Below, piece by piece: positions 48,837 to 61,432 of a stretch of 64,000 nt of DNA. The translations under genes and the position numbers were made by a program. Origin of the DNA: Armillaria gallica (Eukaryota > Basidiomycota > Agaricomycetes > Agaricales > Physalacriaceae); assembly GCA_037576215.1 (NCBI GenBank), contig JBANDB010000017.1:930001-994000 (forward strand), in the 5' to 3' direction. Below the pieces are notes generated by a model. That model was not told the origin of the DNA. It did no database searches and worked only from the letters and a program-made list of their open reading frames with translations. Within the stretch, counting starts at the first letter, position 1; each line of letters opens with the position of its first letter.

Positions 48837-50290
48837 ATGCAGCCCGTTCCCGCAGGCTATCCCATAGAATTGCTGTAGGCTATAATCTTGAAATTGAGTG
48901 GTACTCATGTATTGAATGATCTCATTTCAGGTCTGGACCTTTGGCTCGTCAAGTCTTTGCGTTTAGTCTATTCAGTAATTAACATGGTAATTAGATCGTT
49001 GCCTATCTCTTGCACTGGGGACTCTTTGGAACTCTTTCTGTGCAACTGTGTGCGTCGCTCCGAATCACTCTCCGTTAATTTATGTTTAAAATATCTCGTT
49101 AGATTTGTACTATCTGGCATTTCCGAGGGACAGGAGATTCACAAAATGTCTCGTCTATGGTGTCTACGTTGTCGAGCTTGTTCAGACGATTCTAGCCACC
49201 GCAGACGCCTTTTCAACGTTCGGGTACGGCTTCGGTAATATCGAAGTCATGACTAGAATGGATTTTAATTGGCTAGTTATCCCCATCATGAGTGGTATTG
49301 GTATGTGCAGCATTGTCTGTTTGTTTCCGTTACTTATGACCAGTACAGTTGCGTGTGTCGGACAGGTCTTCTATGCATACCGAATCTTCATATTGTCCAA
49401 GTCGCGAACCATTCCCGCACTCATCACATGTGTTCGTCACCGTGCTCTTTCTCCGTGATAATCTAACACATCCATTTACAGGTATCCTTGACAAGTACTG
49501 TGGCAGCTATAATCACAGGCGTCTACTGTTTCCAAGCAGGCGACGTCAGTAAACTCAAAAACCGAAAGATGTACATTGCCTTTGGGGTGAGTAACTGACT
49601 AGGTATCCCAGGTTCATCATGTTGAATCATGCGTAGATTTGGTGCGGAGCCTCCGCCCTGTGTGATATCACTATCGCAATCTGTATGGCTTTCTACGTAA
49701 CCTCTTTCTCTCTTTCAGTTACCTGTCTTGGCGCTGATACTATTTCTCAGCTTATGCATAGCAATACGAGCTTTCGTCAAACTCGAATGCTGGTCACAAA
49801 GCTAATTCGTCTCACTATTTAAACGGGATCTGTGACAGGTATGTACTCCGCACCATCTATCGTCGCAAGAATAACACCTACGTCCAGCTGTTGCCGCCCT
49901 GCTCAGCTTTATCCTTTACTTTGCGTTTCCTCATCAGAACTTTTATGTGACACCAGCCCTCATCGTCCCCAAGCTATATGCAAATTCTGTTCTCGTGGTC
50001 CTGAATTCGCGAATCCAAATTCTGGGTGGACGGAATACCTATACGTCGTCTACGGATATAAGCATCACAACCACGATGATAAGGGATATGACCTCCCAGT
50101 CAACAGAAGGCACACAGCCCACGGACGTGATGCAAGGACGGGTGTCAGTGGTCACGACAACTCCAGAAGTCTTCAACGATGATCATGAAATGGGTCGAAG
50201 GAAGGTTAGTCATGGTGATTCATGTGTTTTGTTTTGTTGATTTTTCCCAAGGAGAACCCGCAGGGCAGTAGTATGAGCCTCTCAGTGTAA
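48837..50290 (+). pseudogene. DUF6534 seven-helix membrane protein with in-frame stop
   Basis: Splicing gives MQPVPAGYPIELLSGPL, then IVAYLLHWGLFGTLSVQ, YLYYLAFPRDRRFTKCLVYG, further helices, and the family hallmark LIVPKLYANSVLVVLNSRI near the end, followed by a Ser/Thr-rich tail ending SSMSLSV. These proteins are abundant, uncharacterised basidiomycete membrane proteins with a GPCR-like layout. All exons splice in phase, but codon 49820-49822 is TAA where relatives have a Glu codon (LIRLTI-stop-TGSVT; family usually TIETG). Translation would end before the last helix. Everything after the stop is still well conserved, so the lesion is recent, or a sequence error. A weak gtcttt donor at 48953 is needed between exons 2 and 3. 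Confidence 0.85.
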
Positions 50291-50760
50291 CTATTAGACA
50301 GTACCTTCTTTGACCCACCTAGTACCTACACCGTGTAGGAGGAGAAACCCACTCTCATTTATGTATTGTCTTTTTGTAATGAACGCCGAAGCCAATTTGA
50401 ATGTTACGACTTTATATGTAGTTATCCCAAAGATTGATTTTTGAACTCAGCCTATCAACTTGAGCGACGCTACAAAAACCATCAACGAAATCCTTTCTTT
50501 GTTCACCTTCTCTATTATGATCACTATTGAAATTTCTGCGGGTGGTTGACCAAATTGGCACTACGGCCACGATACATCTGTCTATGCCATTGGTAGGTTG
50601 AAGGAACGTCAAGAACTCTTAAATGTTGCCGGGACAGATGAGAGCCATGCAGTTTGAATGCAGTGCCGTCACGGAGTAGCCGGTCCGGTTGCAGCTGGCG
50701 ACTTCAATTTGTCACCGACCTCCCAAGCAAATATCGCGTCCTTCTCGTTCGATCCACTAC
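50291..50760. other. intergenic, upstream of tilS
   Basis: This holds the DUF6534 3' end and the tilS leader. The last 95 bp are part of the duplicated block also found at 47.5 kb. No other feature was seen. Confidence 0.5.
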
Positions 50761-52683
50761 ATGCAGCGGAATGCGTACGCTTTTGCGCAGAAGACGCTCC
50801 CTGTATCACGGGAAGAATTTGCTCACGCTTTTATGCGATGTATGCCACCGTCCGGATGGTGTAGGACCATAGGTAACGGTGCTCGTATTCCTTTCGATGT
50901 TGTACTGACCTTCAAGTTTTCTGGCTTGCCAGCCGTCGCAAACTCTGGTGGTCCAGATTCAACAGCTCTAGTGTTCATGCTCAAGCGATACGTTGACGAC
51001 CTCGCACAACAAAATGAAGGTACGCCAGGGGCTGCGTATCCTACGCGCGTCGTCTCCATATCTGTCGACCACGGTCTGCAAGAAAGTTCCACGAGCATGG
51101 CGGAGCTCTGTGCTCAGCGTGCAGTGGCGATGGGTGTTGGACACTATGGAATGTCGATTCCTTGGAACCTGGAAAAGTATCCTGACCTGCCGAAGACTGG
51201 AGTCGAAGGTGTCGCTAGATTGGCGCGGTATGAGCTGCTGCACCGAGGAATGGAGCAGTCTGGGTCTGATATCATCGCTTTTGGGCATCATACGGACGAC
51301 CAGGTCGAAACGTCCTTGATGCGTCTTGCAAGAGGGTCAAAAGCATATGGTGCCGCTGGGATGAAGTCTTTTCGCAGATGGGGTATGGGTGTTAGTGAGA
51401 AACTGGGACACATAGGTTGGACGGGTCTTGCTGGGATGCACAAGTGGATTGTACGACCCCTGCTTGATATACCGAAGGTATCTGCCTCCTAAAAACACCC
51501 GCCTTGTAAATATTAATCGCTTTGTCAAGGATAGATTATTGGCCACTTGCGAATCCAATCAGCTTGAATATGTGATCGACCCGACGAATTTCCAGCCATC
51601 ATTGACCTTGCGCAATGCCGTTCGCGGATTCTTGGCTTCCGGTGAGACGGACGTGAAGGTGCGATGATTTCCGCCGGCCTCGTTATGCATGTCATTTTTA
51701 CCCTTAATTATTAGGTATATGCCAAGGAAGCAAATCTTCCCGATGAACATGTGGCAGAATTGGAAAAAGTCAGCGAGGAACTCGCAAAAACGGCTATGAT
51801 AAACGTCACCTCTACAGGTCCCGAGCAGTTGCGCGGGTCCGTGAAGTCCCTGGGGATCATGGTTCGTAATATGGACCTTGAAGGTTGGTGTTATATTCGA
51901 AGAATGACGATTGTACCTGACATCTTCCATACAGTGGAAGGTTTACTCAGCGAAATGAAACAACCCTCACCTATCGGCACCTTTGCTATCACCGAGCACA
52001 ATTATCAACGTATCCAGCCTAGGTTACGGCTGTATGTCGTTTTGCGTATCTTGCGGTATGTATCCCCTCATCCTTGGGGGTCCCTACGTTCCACAAACAT
52101 GCGCCGTATGCGGAGTCTGGAGCACATTCTGTCCAAGCTAAATTCGGACCCATATGTGACACAAAACTTTGTTGCTGGTTCAGGCGTCAAGTGGTCTTCA
52201 GTTATCTTCGACAGGGATGGAGTCAAAGCGCTACCAAAGATGTCGAAGCGGGAACCAGGACAACTCGTTGGATGGATAGCTTCGCGACAGCCTCCGACAC
52301 AGAAACAGCTGGATTTCATCGAACCAAACCCTCTATATTATGATGTCACAGCCTCGTTGCGGAAAGCCTTTAGCTCTGGGGATCCCTCGTGGACTCTCTT
52401 GTATGACTGTCGCTTTTCTGTCCGTTTTGATATCACCACCATGCCATCCTCTCTAGTCGAGCTACTCAGATTCCCGGATGCCCAGATAGTGGTTATTCCC
52501 ACAGATTTGTTTCACCCACAAGTAGTATTCCAGAGGGCAGATGTAGATGACGAGGTTCTTCATAGTTTGGTAACGCTTGACGAAAGGACTAAACTTCCTG
52601 AACACGAGCATCCCATGCCACCTCCGACTGCTATAGTATCGTCGTGGATCTCAATACAATGGATCCGTCCGTTCACCGGATAA
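50761..52683 (+). CDS. tilS: tRNA(Ile)-lysidine synthase
   Basis: Exons 50761-50872, 50933-51477, 51530-51658, 51715-51883 and 51935-52683 give 567 aa. The PP-loop ATPase signature is AVANSGGPDSTAL, formed across intron 1, and the second motif is FGHHTDDQVETSLMR. The enzyme uses ATP and lysine to convert the anticodon C34 of tRNA(Ile)-CAU into lysidine; in fungi it probably acts in mitochondria, although no clear targeting peptide is visible after MQRNAYAFAQKTLPVSREE. The last intron (51884-51934, 51 nt) is a multiple of three without a stop, so removal is not forced by the frame. The C-terminal 250 residues diverge from bacterial enzymes, as usual in fungi. Confidence 0.88.
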
Positions 52684-52993
52684 CATGGGGCGCCTACGTT
52701 GCATAGATCACCAGTCAGTAAACCTACACTCACATAACTAAATCGCTGTCTGATCTGGTTACAGGCGGCCGTAAGTGGCAAGTCATATCTGGAGAACGCA
52801 GTTGGTGTGGTTTTAATAGCTGCACAAATTATGTGCGGATACTCGCAGTCTCCGACCCTATTCAGTGTCGCGCACGGTACCTCACGTACGATAGATGCAA
52901 AACAGGAAGGTATCATAAATGATAAAAGTACATTATGTACGATATAATGGCATATATGTGGCGTATCCCCCTTGATCCACTTCTGGCGTCTCA
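52684..52993. other. convergent 3' intergenic region
   Basis: This 310-bp tail-to-tail gap between tilS and the hydrolase holds nothing recognised; it likely carries both 3' untranslated regions. Confidence 0.5.
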
Positions 52994-54286
52994 TCACTTC
53001 TTCAAGAATTTCTCCACGACATCTACCCAGACTTGTATATCGAAGTACTCATACCAATAGTGCCCGAAGTCGTAAGAGGGAACCTGGCCGGGCTTAGAGC
53101 CTACCGAGACCATTGTCGCCCACGGTATCATCTGAATTATGTCCTGTAAAGATAGACTGTGTCAACGAAACAGGAAACTTGACGAAAATTTGCTATTTCA
53201 CCTGTCCGAATGAAAACGGTATAATTTTGTCAAGACGCCCATGGACCACCAAAACCCGAGTATTGCGAGGCATATCAACAAGTTGATGCTCAAAATCGAA
53301 CGATTTTAACTTTGATGCAGTTAATTTCCGCGGACTGTTGACATATCACAGAAACTCACGGCAACACCTTGCTGCGCTGAGGCCAGTAAGTTCAACGTGA
53401 TCTGCAAACACAATTCTCTCGTAACTTACCTATGGATTCCGGCGGTCTAGCCCTGAAACGTGCATAAAATTAGCCCAGAATTGGAGCTACTGGATGAAAA
53501 TACACCTACCCGCCAGATAGAGTCCTCTTGAGAATAACCGCGAAACGTGATGGATTTTCTTGAAGCCACACAGGATCCAACGTTGCCTGGATCAACCTTT
53601 TAGCTATCTCCAGTTTCTCCGCAGGCGTGCGCGTCATGTTAGACGGCGGCTTAGAATATTGAAGGCCAAGGCCGTGGTCATGGAGAACTACTGATCGAGT
53701 TCCAGCCAGGAACAAATGGGTACATCGGAAATGAATCGCTGCAGGTTCGGTTGGGTGAAAGGGCAACAAAAGAAGTTGCTGAGCGATGACGCCTGAGATG
53801 GCCATCAGTTCAACAAAGGGCTGATGGCGCAGCACGACAACTGACCGCCCATGGAGAATCCACAGATTGACACATCTTTCCATCGTAGGGATTCGATAAG
53901 GAAGAGAAGGTCGCGACTGAGGACCTCGATTGTGATCTCATCTTCGCTCCGGTAGGACGAGTCGCCCATTCCCCTGAATTTGGGGGTGCAAGACGCGTCA
54001 GACGTACTCAGACACTCATATAGGAATGGCATCATACCGATGATCATATACCAGCACTAGCATGCCGTGATCAGCCAAAAATTCGCGAAGGTAAGTTCAT
54101 CTCAGCCAACGAACCTGGACGTTTTTCTGCAAGACGGGTGCTCAGCCTCTCCCAGTCGGTCCTTAGGGAGCCCATCCCACACACGAGCACCAAAGGCCTG
54201 TGGTGTCCTAGATGGTGTGAGCCCAGCACCTCAAAGGCGAGTACGGCACCATCCGGGAGGAGAACCGTGGAATACGGGGCAGCCAT
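52994..54286 (-). CDS. alpha/beta hydrolase fold protein
   Basis: The start MAAPYSTVLLPDGAVLAFEV leads into LVLVCGMGSLRTDWERL (oxyanion-loop region), then DHRGMGDSS and the nucleophile elbow ICGFSMGGVIAQQ with Ser in G-x-S-x-G. This elbow is seen only after removing a gtcagt..ctcag intron at about 53850-53800. The C-terminal acid and base lie in RVLVVHGRLDKIIPF (Asp) and the DFGHYW segment (His). About six exons give roughly 330 aa. It belongs to the lipase/esterase/haloperoxidase-like superfamily, so it is a serine hydrolase of unknown substrate. The internal region rich in HDHGLGLQYSKPP is a lid-like insertion. No signal peptide is visible. Confidence 0.82.
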
Positions 54287-54591
54287 GGAGAAGAAACTGA
54301 TAAGGAATACATCTCATCTCGCTCAACCTGAAAGCCTTTAAGGAAACCGACGAGAGTTATTATTCCTACCGAAACCCGACGGTGTATAGGCAAGAACACG
54401 CCCCTAATTTCATACAGCACCCGTATTGTAGCCGCGATGTTTGAATTGCAGCCGCGTTTGTACAAAGCAAGAGCCTCCGTAGCACATGCTCTCGCCAGAG
54501 GCGTTTCTGGATGATCGGACATACGCGTCCATGAACGCATGGAAATAAATCAAAAGAAACGAATATTCTGATTCGCTGCTATGAGAAAAAT
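54287..54591. other. short intergenic region, no feature seen
   Basis: This 305-bp gap lies between the hydrolase start and the Srp40 stop. A minus-strand frame (54540-54208) crosses it but overlaps the hydrolase start and matches nothing. Confidence 0.4.
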
Positions 54592-56468
54592 CTAGGTAAA
54601 TTTATAGCTGTGACTTTGCATCTAAATTTGTTGGATTAGTGAAGAGCGCGACACATGCCAGTGGCCAAAAAGTGAACGAACCGTTATCTCTCCTCCTCGG
54701 TAACTCCCCCTCTTCTTCTTATTCTTTTCTTTCCGGAAGCTAGATCCGCGAGTAACGATAAGATCAGCGTGAGCTCTTGCTCCGTAATCATTTTGAGGCG
54801 CAGCCTAGCAAAAAAGAGGGAATCAACACCGTCGCCACCTGCAATTTAAAGCCATGATGTCACCTTGTTCTCATACCGATTGTCCAACATTAGATGAGCA
54901 GGTACTTCGTCTATCTTTATTCTCTGAAACGGAGTGTTCGTTTTCCGTCCACCCCGCTTGCTATTGCTACCTTGAGTCGTGACCTGCAGGGACTCTGTGT
55001 CTACTGTCGCGGTTACAATTGCCGTGCCACTCTCGGACGTGCGGCGCTTTTTGGTGATCTTGGCTTCGGAAGGGACTGGCGGCGACGCCTGCAGAGCTTT
55101 CGGTCCCGAGTCCGAGTCTGAGTCTGAGTCTGAGGAACTCGAGGATGATGAGCTGGACGATGACGATTCGGAGGACGAGTCTTTCGCCTTAGATTTCTTG
55201 GACTTTACCGCAGTAGCTTTGGCAGACTCGGAAGCAGATCTCTTTGCCGCGGAAGTTGGGGGCTTCTTAGCGATGACCTTGGCCTTCGCGGGTTCTTCAT
55301 CTGAGCTGCTATCTGTTGCTAATTCCATCATGATGCTTACATGATTTTGACCACCGGACTCACCATCGCTGGAGGAATCACTCCCGGACGACAACGTCTT
55401 ACTTGTGTCTCTTTTCGCCGTGTCATTTGATTCTTTGTCCTTCACATCTGGCGAATCTGTATCAGTTTATAGGAACGGTGACGGATGCTTTTGGGTACGG
55501 GTGTAATAGCTCATTAGGGACCAGGGGATGAGCACTAACCTGGCTCCGAACTTGACGAAGAATCGTCTAGATGGGGATTTCTATGAATATTCTCGGTCAA
55601 GATACGTTATCGAAATTACCATCAGAGTCCTCGGAACTAGTACTGGAGCTTGAGGACGGAGAAGGAGCCTTGGATTTGGGAGGGGCGGGCTTGGAGGACT
55701 TGGCGCCGGACACTGGTTTAGCAACAGAGGTATCAGAATCAGAATCGGAGGATTCGGAGTCGGAAGAAGACGATGACGACGACGACGACGACGAGGGAAC
55801 GTCCTTCGTCTTTTTTGCGTCTTTTACGGGTTCTGGCGCTTTGGGCTTTGAGATTGAAATCTTGGGCGCGAGGTTTTTCTTAGTAGTCGCTTTAGAACTT
55901 GAGTCGGCAGAGGCTATATAGCAGCTGAATTCAGTGCTTCTTGAAGGAGGTTGGAAGACGGGAAAACGTACAGTCTGAATCTGAATCAGATGAGTCCGAA
56001 GCTGTCATACAATCCTACGTCAACACTATAGTCAGCACATGGTCAGATAGACGTACAGTCAGAGGAGTCGGAGTCCGCTTCCGAAGACGCTGTAGTTGAT
56101 AAATCATCGTTGCGTCAGATAATCACGGAGTGACATACAGTCGGGATCTGAGCTGGAGTCCGAGTCTGAACTGTTATTACAATTTCATGAGCAATATTCG
56201 CTTCCATAAAAGCAAATACACGTACGAGTCCCCGCCAATAGCCTTTTTGTATCGCTCGACTATCACATCCAGGCTGGGGCCAGCCACTGTAACCTCATCC
56301 TTGAGAACAACGACATCCTTCACGGAATTTTTCAAAACAGAAGCTGCTTTGGTATGTTTATTCTTGACCAAGAAAGCGTGAATGAGGGTATATGTCGCTA
56401 GAGAGCGTGAACCTGTTAGAAATGCTCAATTATTAACCGGAGCACTTACTAGCAAGATTTCCGGCCAT
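54592..56468 (-). CDS. SRP40: Srp40/Nopp140-type nucleolar phosphoprotein
   Basis: The N-terminus MAGNLAS plus LATYTLIHAFLVKNKHTKAA is a LisH-like dimerisation segment. It is followed by several hundred residues of acidic Ser/Asp/Glu runs alternating with basic Lys/Pro/Ala segments. The conserved SRP40 C-terminal domain is present (NTPFQRIKIDEVPAHL, ARAHADLIVTRGSSFRKEKN, KKKRGSYRGGEIT). The last codons MQSHSYKFT need a final gttcgt..tttag intron, placing the stop at 54592. Family members chaperone box C/D and H/ACA snoRNPs in the nucleolus and are massively phosphorylated by CK2 on the acidic repeats. Three tiny phase-1 exons (56170-56139, 56089-56057, 56001-55972) encode Ser/Asp repeats. It is divergent from RIB4 across 158 bp. 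Confidence 0.9.
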
Positions 56469-56626
56469 AGTAACGACAACAGAGGGAGGCGAGAAGGACA
56501 GCGAAGTTCGTTTTCAAAATTTCTGCATTATTTTGAAAAATGATCGGAGTCACGTGCCATCCCGGCGGCTTCCCGAATAGGAAATCCCTGCGAAGAGACG
56601 GGTATTTCACTGCTTTACTCCTCACC
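56469..56626. promoter_or_regulatory. 158-bp bidirectional promoter, SRP40 / RIB4
   Basis: The start codons diverge across this gap. No TATA box was seen. Shared control is inferred only from distance. Confidence 0.5.
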
Positions 56627-57312
<686 letters not shown>

Positions 57313-57579
57313 ATCAAATCCGACGAAAAATGGAGGAGAAGAACATTAAAAATCGAACATTGTATGATATCGATATGTATAGAGCATGGCTAAGGTAAAA
57401 GCTGAAATGTACTGTTGCACCATCAAGCAAATTTGCTGTTCTGGTTATTGATGGAACGGATCATCACCGTAGAGTAGGCGTTTGTAGGCGCCAGTAATTT
57501 GTGACTCGGTCGTGACGTTGGTTCTTGAGCTTGAACATCTACCTCCACGTCCTTCGGCGACGAAGTACTGTATTTCGAA

Positions 57580-58695
57580 ATGAAGAAAAAGGTATGCTAC
57601 GTCTATCCAGTATCTGTTCTTCGTGATTTCTAGCTATCCAGGTTCTTCTAATGGGTGCTTCCGGCAGCGGAAAGACGTCGATGCGGTCTCTAATCTTGTG
57701 CGTCCTTTGGATGGAAAAAAGATATATTTTGACAATAATCTAGCTCGAACAACCCAGCATCCATGACAGCTCGCCTAGGCGCAACTATCGACGTCGAGCA
57801 GAATCATGTCCGCTTCCTCGGTGACCTTATTCTCAATCTCTGGGACTGTGGCGGTCAAGATGCATTCATGGACTCTTACCTTACCACCCAACGGTCGACC
57901 ATCTTCCAGCATGTCGGCGTCATGATCTACGTATTCGACGTCGAGACCCGCGAGATGAACAAGGACCTCGAATATTACCGTGACTGTCTGGAAGGACTGC
58001 GGCAGTACAGTCCAGACGCGGCTATCTTTTTGCTCGTTCACAAAATGGATTTAGTGAGGGAGAACAAGCCGGTGACGTTCGGGAAAAAGAACAAGGAGCT
58101 CCAGGTGGCAAGTGGGGATACCGACATTACCGTGTTCGGGACAAGCATATATGACGAGAGCCTTTACAAGGTCCGCTCTTGCCCTCTGTTTCTCGCCTCG
58201 CCTCTCACCATGTGTGTGACAGGCCTGGTCCAGTATAGTACATACCTTAATCCCCAACGCCGCCGTCCTGTCGAAACATCTCACAACCTTCGCAGAAGTA
58301 TGTTCGGCAACTGAAGTCATCCTCTTTGAGCGCACCACTTTTCTCGTGATCGCTACGTCCAACTCTGCTGCCGAAGACCCACACAAACTCGATGGAACCC
58401 GGTACGAACGAACGTCGGAGCTTATCAAGGCATTCAAACACTCGTGTTCCCGCGTGCGAGAGGAGTTTCACTGTTTAGAGATGGAGCTGCCAGATTTTAC
58501 GGCTGTACTGGACGAAATGACGAGGAATACGTATGTTATGGTCATCGCACATGATCCTTCAATAGGTACCTTTTTTCTTACTCGTGACGAATGGCCCTTA
58601 CTGATTTGTGTGTAGAAACCGGTGCACTAAAGCTCAACATCCGTATGGCTCGCCGCAAATTTGAGCAGCTCCAAGGGGATGGGCAGGTTCTATGA
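57580..58695 (+). CDS. GTR1: Rag-family GTPase Gtr1 (RagA/B type)
   Basis: Five exons (57580-57591, 57642-57697, 57744-58170, 58223-58565, 58616-58695) give 305 aa. The P-loop GASGSGKTSM is followed by a switch Thr in LGATIDVEQ, WDCGGQDAFMDSY (switch II) and HKMD in place of NKxD. The C-terminal roadblock-like dimerisation domain follows (IVHTLIPNAAVLSKHL onward). Gtr1 pairs with Gtr2 on the vacuole within the EGO/Ragulator complex and signals amino-acid sufficiency to TORC1. The first exon has just four codons. The sequence is complete and close to RagA/B, not RagC/D. Confidence 0.95.
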
Positions 58696-59091
58696 TTCGA
58701 CTAGATAACGGACTAGAGCTTATGACGGCATCATGATAATTTATATTCCCTAAATCTGTACTCACAATCTTTATGCACTGCATCTCTTGGCGACAAGCTT
58801 TTCTCTATTTACGCCATTGGCTAGATAGGTCAAGCTACGGAGGAACCGTCATCTTCTCTATACTTTATGATCCGCTAAAGGTACACGAGAGGAATACAGA
58901 TAATAGATCCTGATTAAATAAAATCTGCTATGCTACAGCGAGGGGCCAGGAAGGAGAAAGTAGTTTTTGAAGAGCCAAAGCTTGGACATCGTACGTTCGT
59001 TTGTATACGCGACGGTCAAAGATATGAAGGATAGAAACGAAGGGGGATATATGATACGCATGACTAACGATTTGGCGATAGATCTTTGCAT
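58696..59091. other. convergent 3' intergenic region
   Basis: This AT-rich gap lies between the tail-to-tail GTR1 and VCX1 genes. No feature was seen. Confidence 0.5.
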
Positions 59092-61269
59092 TTAGGACAC
59101 CCAGACTGTCAAAGAGCAAGAATGAGTAACGAATCGACCCGAGAAAATGGTTATACGGACAGGCCAAGCCGATAACAAGGTAGAGTGTGACGAGCCTAAA
59201 GAGACAGAATGAGCAACGAACGTGGTAGGGCGATATACTTATGCTTACATTAAACCTTCCATATAGTTGGACTTGCCATCCCTAGAAAAGGGTATAATGA
59301 ACGCGCTATCTTCAAACGGGACTGATCGATGCTTACTGAATGAGAGTGTTGACGAGGAACACGGAAACGAAGAAGCAGATTGTCTGCGCAGAAATAATTG
59401 ATCCTGGAACAACAGCGCTTAGATTATAACATACCTCAAAGTTAGCGAAGAAAAGAGTCAGCTCATGATTGGAACTGGGGAATTGAAGTTAGCAGGTTCC
59501 TTGGTTACCCTCTTTGAAACTCACATCCATCCAACGATGACCAATAGCGGGACGACGAAGGTAGCAATTTGCTGTACGAGAATTCAATTTCGGGAGAGTA
59601 TGGATGAAGAAGCGGCTTACGATTGAACTTCCCACACAGATGCCAATCGTCAATTCCATTTGACCTTTCATGGCCATCCATATCGATGTGACATGCTCAG
59701 CAGCGTTCGCCTAAAAATGTCAATTCCGTGCTGTTACAACGAAGTAAGGTACTCACGACGATGGGAAGAAGAATCAATCCGATAAACGCCTTGGGAATGC
59801 TGTATCTCTCTGCGAATTCCTCGATAGAAGCGACAACTACACGCGCTGATCTCAGCATATACAGCTTTGACTGAGGCAGTGCTCTTACGATAATCAGCGC
59901 AGAACGATGTCACGACAGTAACAATGATAAGACTAGCGATACAGGTTACATGGCAAGCCAGAAGCGAGAACAATATTGCACTCACGCTGTACCAGCAGAA
60001 ACGACACTCATGTTAGCAATTTCAGGCTCTGCATCGGTTTCTGGCGCTTGGAAAAGATAATGATGTGATTTCAACTATAATGAATGACCCACGTCAGTAG
60101 ATGTCTTCAGATGGTGGCCATGACAAACCTGGAAATATAGATATGCGATATAGACACCCAATAACAATATTGCGGTTCCTCTTGAGATGATCAACAGACC
60201 ATTCATACCAGCTGGATCTAAATCGATCCTATTATCAATATACGGGACGATCGGCGACTCGCTAGCGCTGCCACCTATGCTGAACAAGTCCGTTGATTTG
60301 ACTGAGTGGTAGGCTGCCGGAATAACAAGAGCTGTTGGTTGCTGTTGAGTATAGGAATTTCAAACCTCCGATGAAAGCGACTAACTGATACATGCAAGCG
60401 TCATCAGCTGAGATAGGGTAAGCAACAGCGCCGAGGGAGGCGGTGAAAAACACGTACTGAGCTGGAACTGAAGTTCGGATAATATTATTGTCAATAACCC
60501 GAGGCCTAAGCGGATAAACGGAGATGACTTACGCCTGAGCGGCCGTAACCTGGAAGTTGCTTTCTTCAAACCGAGTGCCAGCTAATGTCCGCGTTAACAT
60601 TAGGAGACACTGTGTATGGCTACGTATAACCTACCGGCCAAGAAAGAACATCCTAGAACCAACAACAGGTTGGATAGGATGGAACCAAGCATCTGAGGAA
60701 TGGATTCAGTCAGACGCAAGAGGAGCGATAAAAGTCGTACTGAGTTCTGGACGATAATCAGTTCGTCTGCGGTTCTCGAAGTAAGTTTAGGCAACGAATA
60801 ATGCAAATAAATCAACCTTGGAGCAACGCTGCAATTCCAACAATGATTTCAACTGCATTTCCAAACGACGCGTTCAAGAGTCCGGCCAAAGTTTGCCCTA
60901 GCTTGAACGACATCTGCTCAGTTGCCTCGCCAAGGAGCTGTCCGCAATTTGATTAAACCGACTCGGCATTGACTACGGATTTGAATAGTGGCGCACCTTT
61001 GCCAGCGGAACGATAGCAATAAAGCTGAAAGAGAAGCGCAAGCCAGCATCCCAGTTCGAATAATGCGCAGTGGCACAGAGAGGCACGAATAAGAGAAGGA
61101 CATTAAGATAGCTTCCAAATAGGAAAAACTTGTAAGATTCGAGCCACGAGGGTTCACCTTCCGCTTTGAATACCGCCGAGCACCGTTTCATAAAGGTTGG
61201 ATGAGTACCGTTGGCAGTGCCATTGGTGATGGGCAGTAGCGGAGACTGTTCTGATGGTGGAGAAGACAT
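59092..61269 (-). CDS. VCX1: Vcx1-type vacuolar Ca2+/H+ exchanger
   Basis: About 12 exons run from MSSPPSEQSPLLPITNGTAN to the end ...VIGLAFWVS, the last part recovered by splicing a gtccgt..gacag intron. A short hydrophilic N-terminus precedes eleven or so helices. The two inverted ion-binding repeats are LLNASFGNAVEIIVGIAAL and LPIVANAAEHVTSIWMAMKG, each with the acidic residue that binds Ca2+. Between them is an acidic/hydrophilic loop (APETDAEPEIANMS). The family swaps vacuolar protons for cytosolic Ca2+. The second repeat begins AN rather than GN, a common variant. The overall length, about 420 aa, is normal. Confidence 0.9.
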
Positions 61270-61432
61270 GACGGGAGTTGTGAAGGACAGGATTGGACAG
61301 GAGTAGTTGAAGTAAAATAGTAGAATCCCAAAATAGTATGTTGACGAAAGGCTGTGGAATGTTTTTTGGAGCTCCGATCTATTGAGTTCTCGATTTCTAC
61401 GTAAGACAAAATTATGTAAAACAAAACCTCTA

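Noticed and set aside
54979..55921. Acidic plus-strand frames at 54979-55344 and 55571-55921
   Set aside because: They are antisense to the Ser/Lys repeats of SRP40, which has a full spliced reading and the conserved C-terminal domain on the minus strand.
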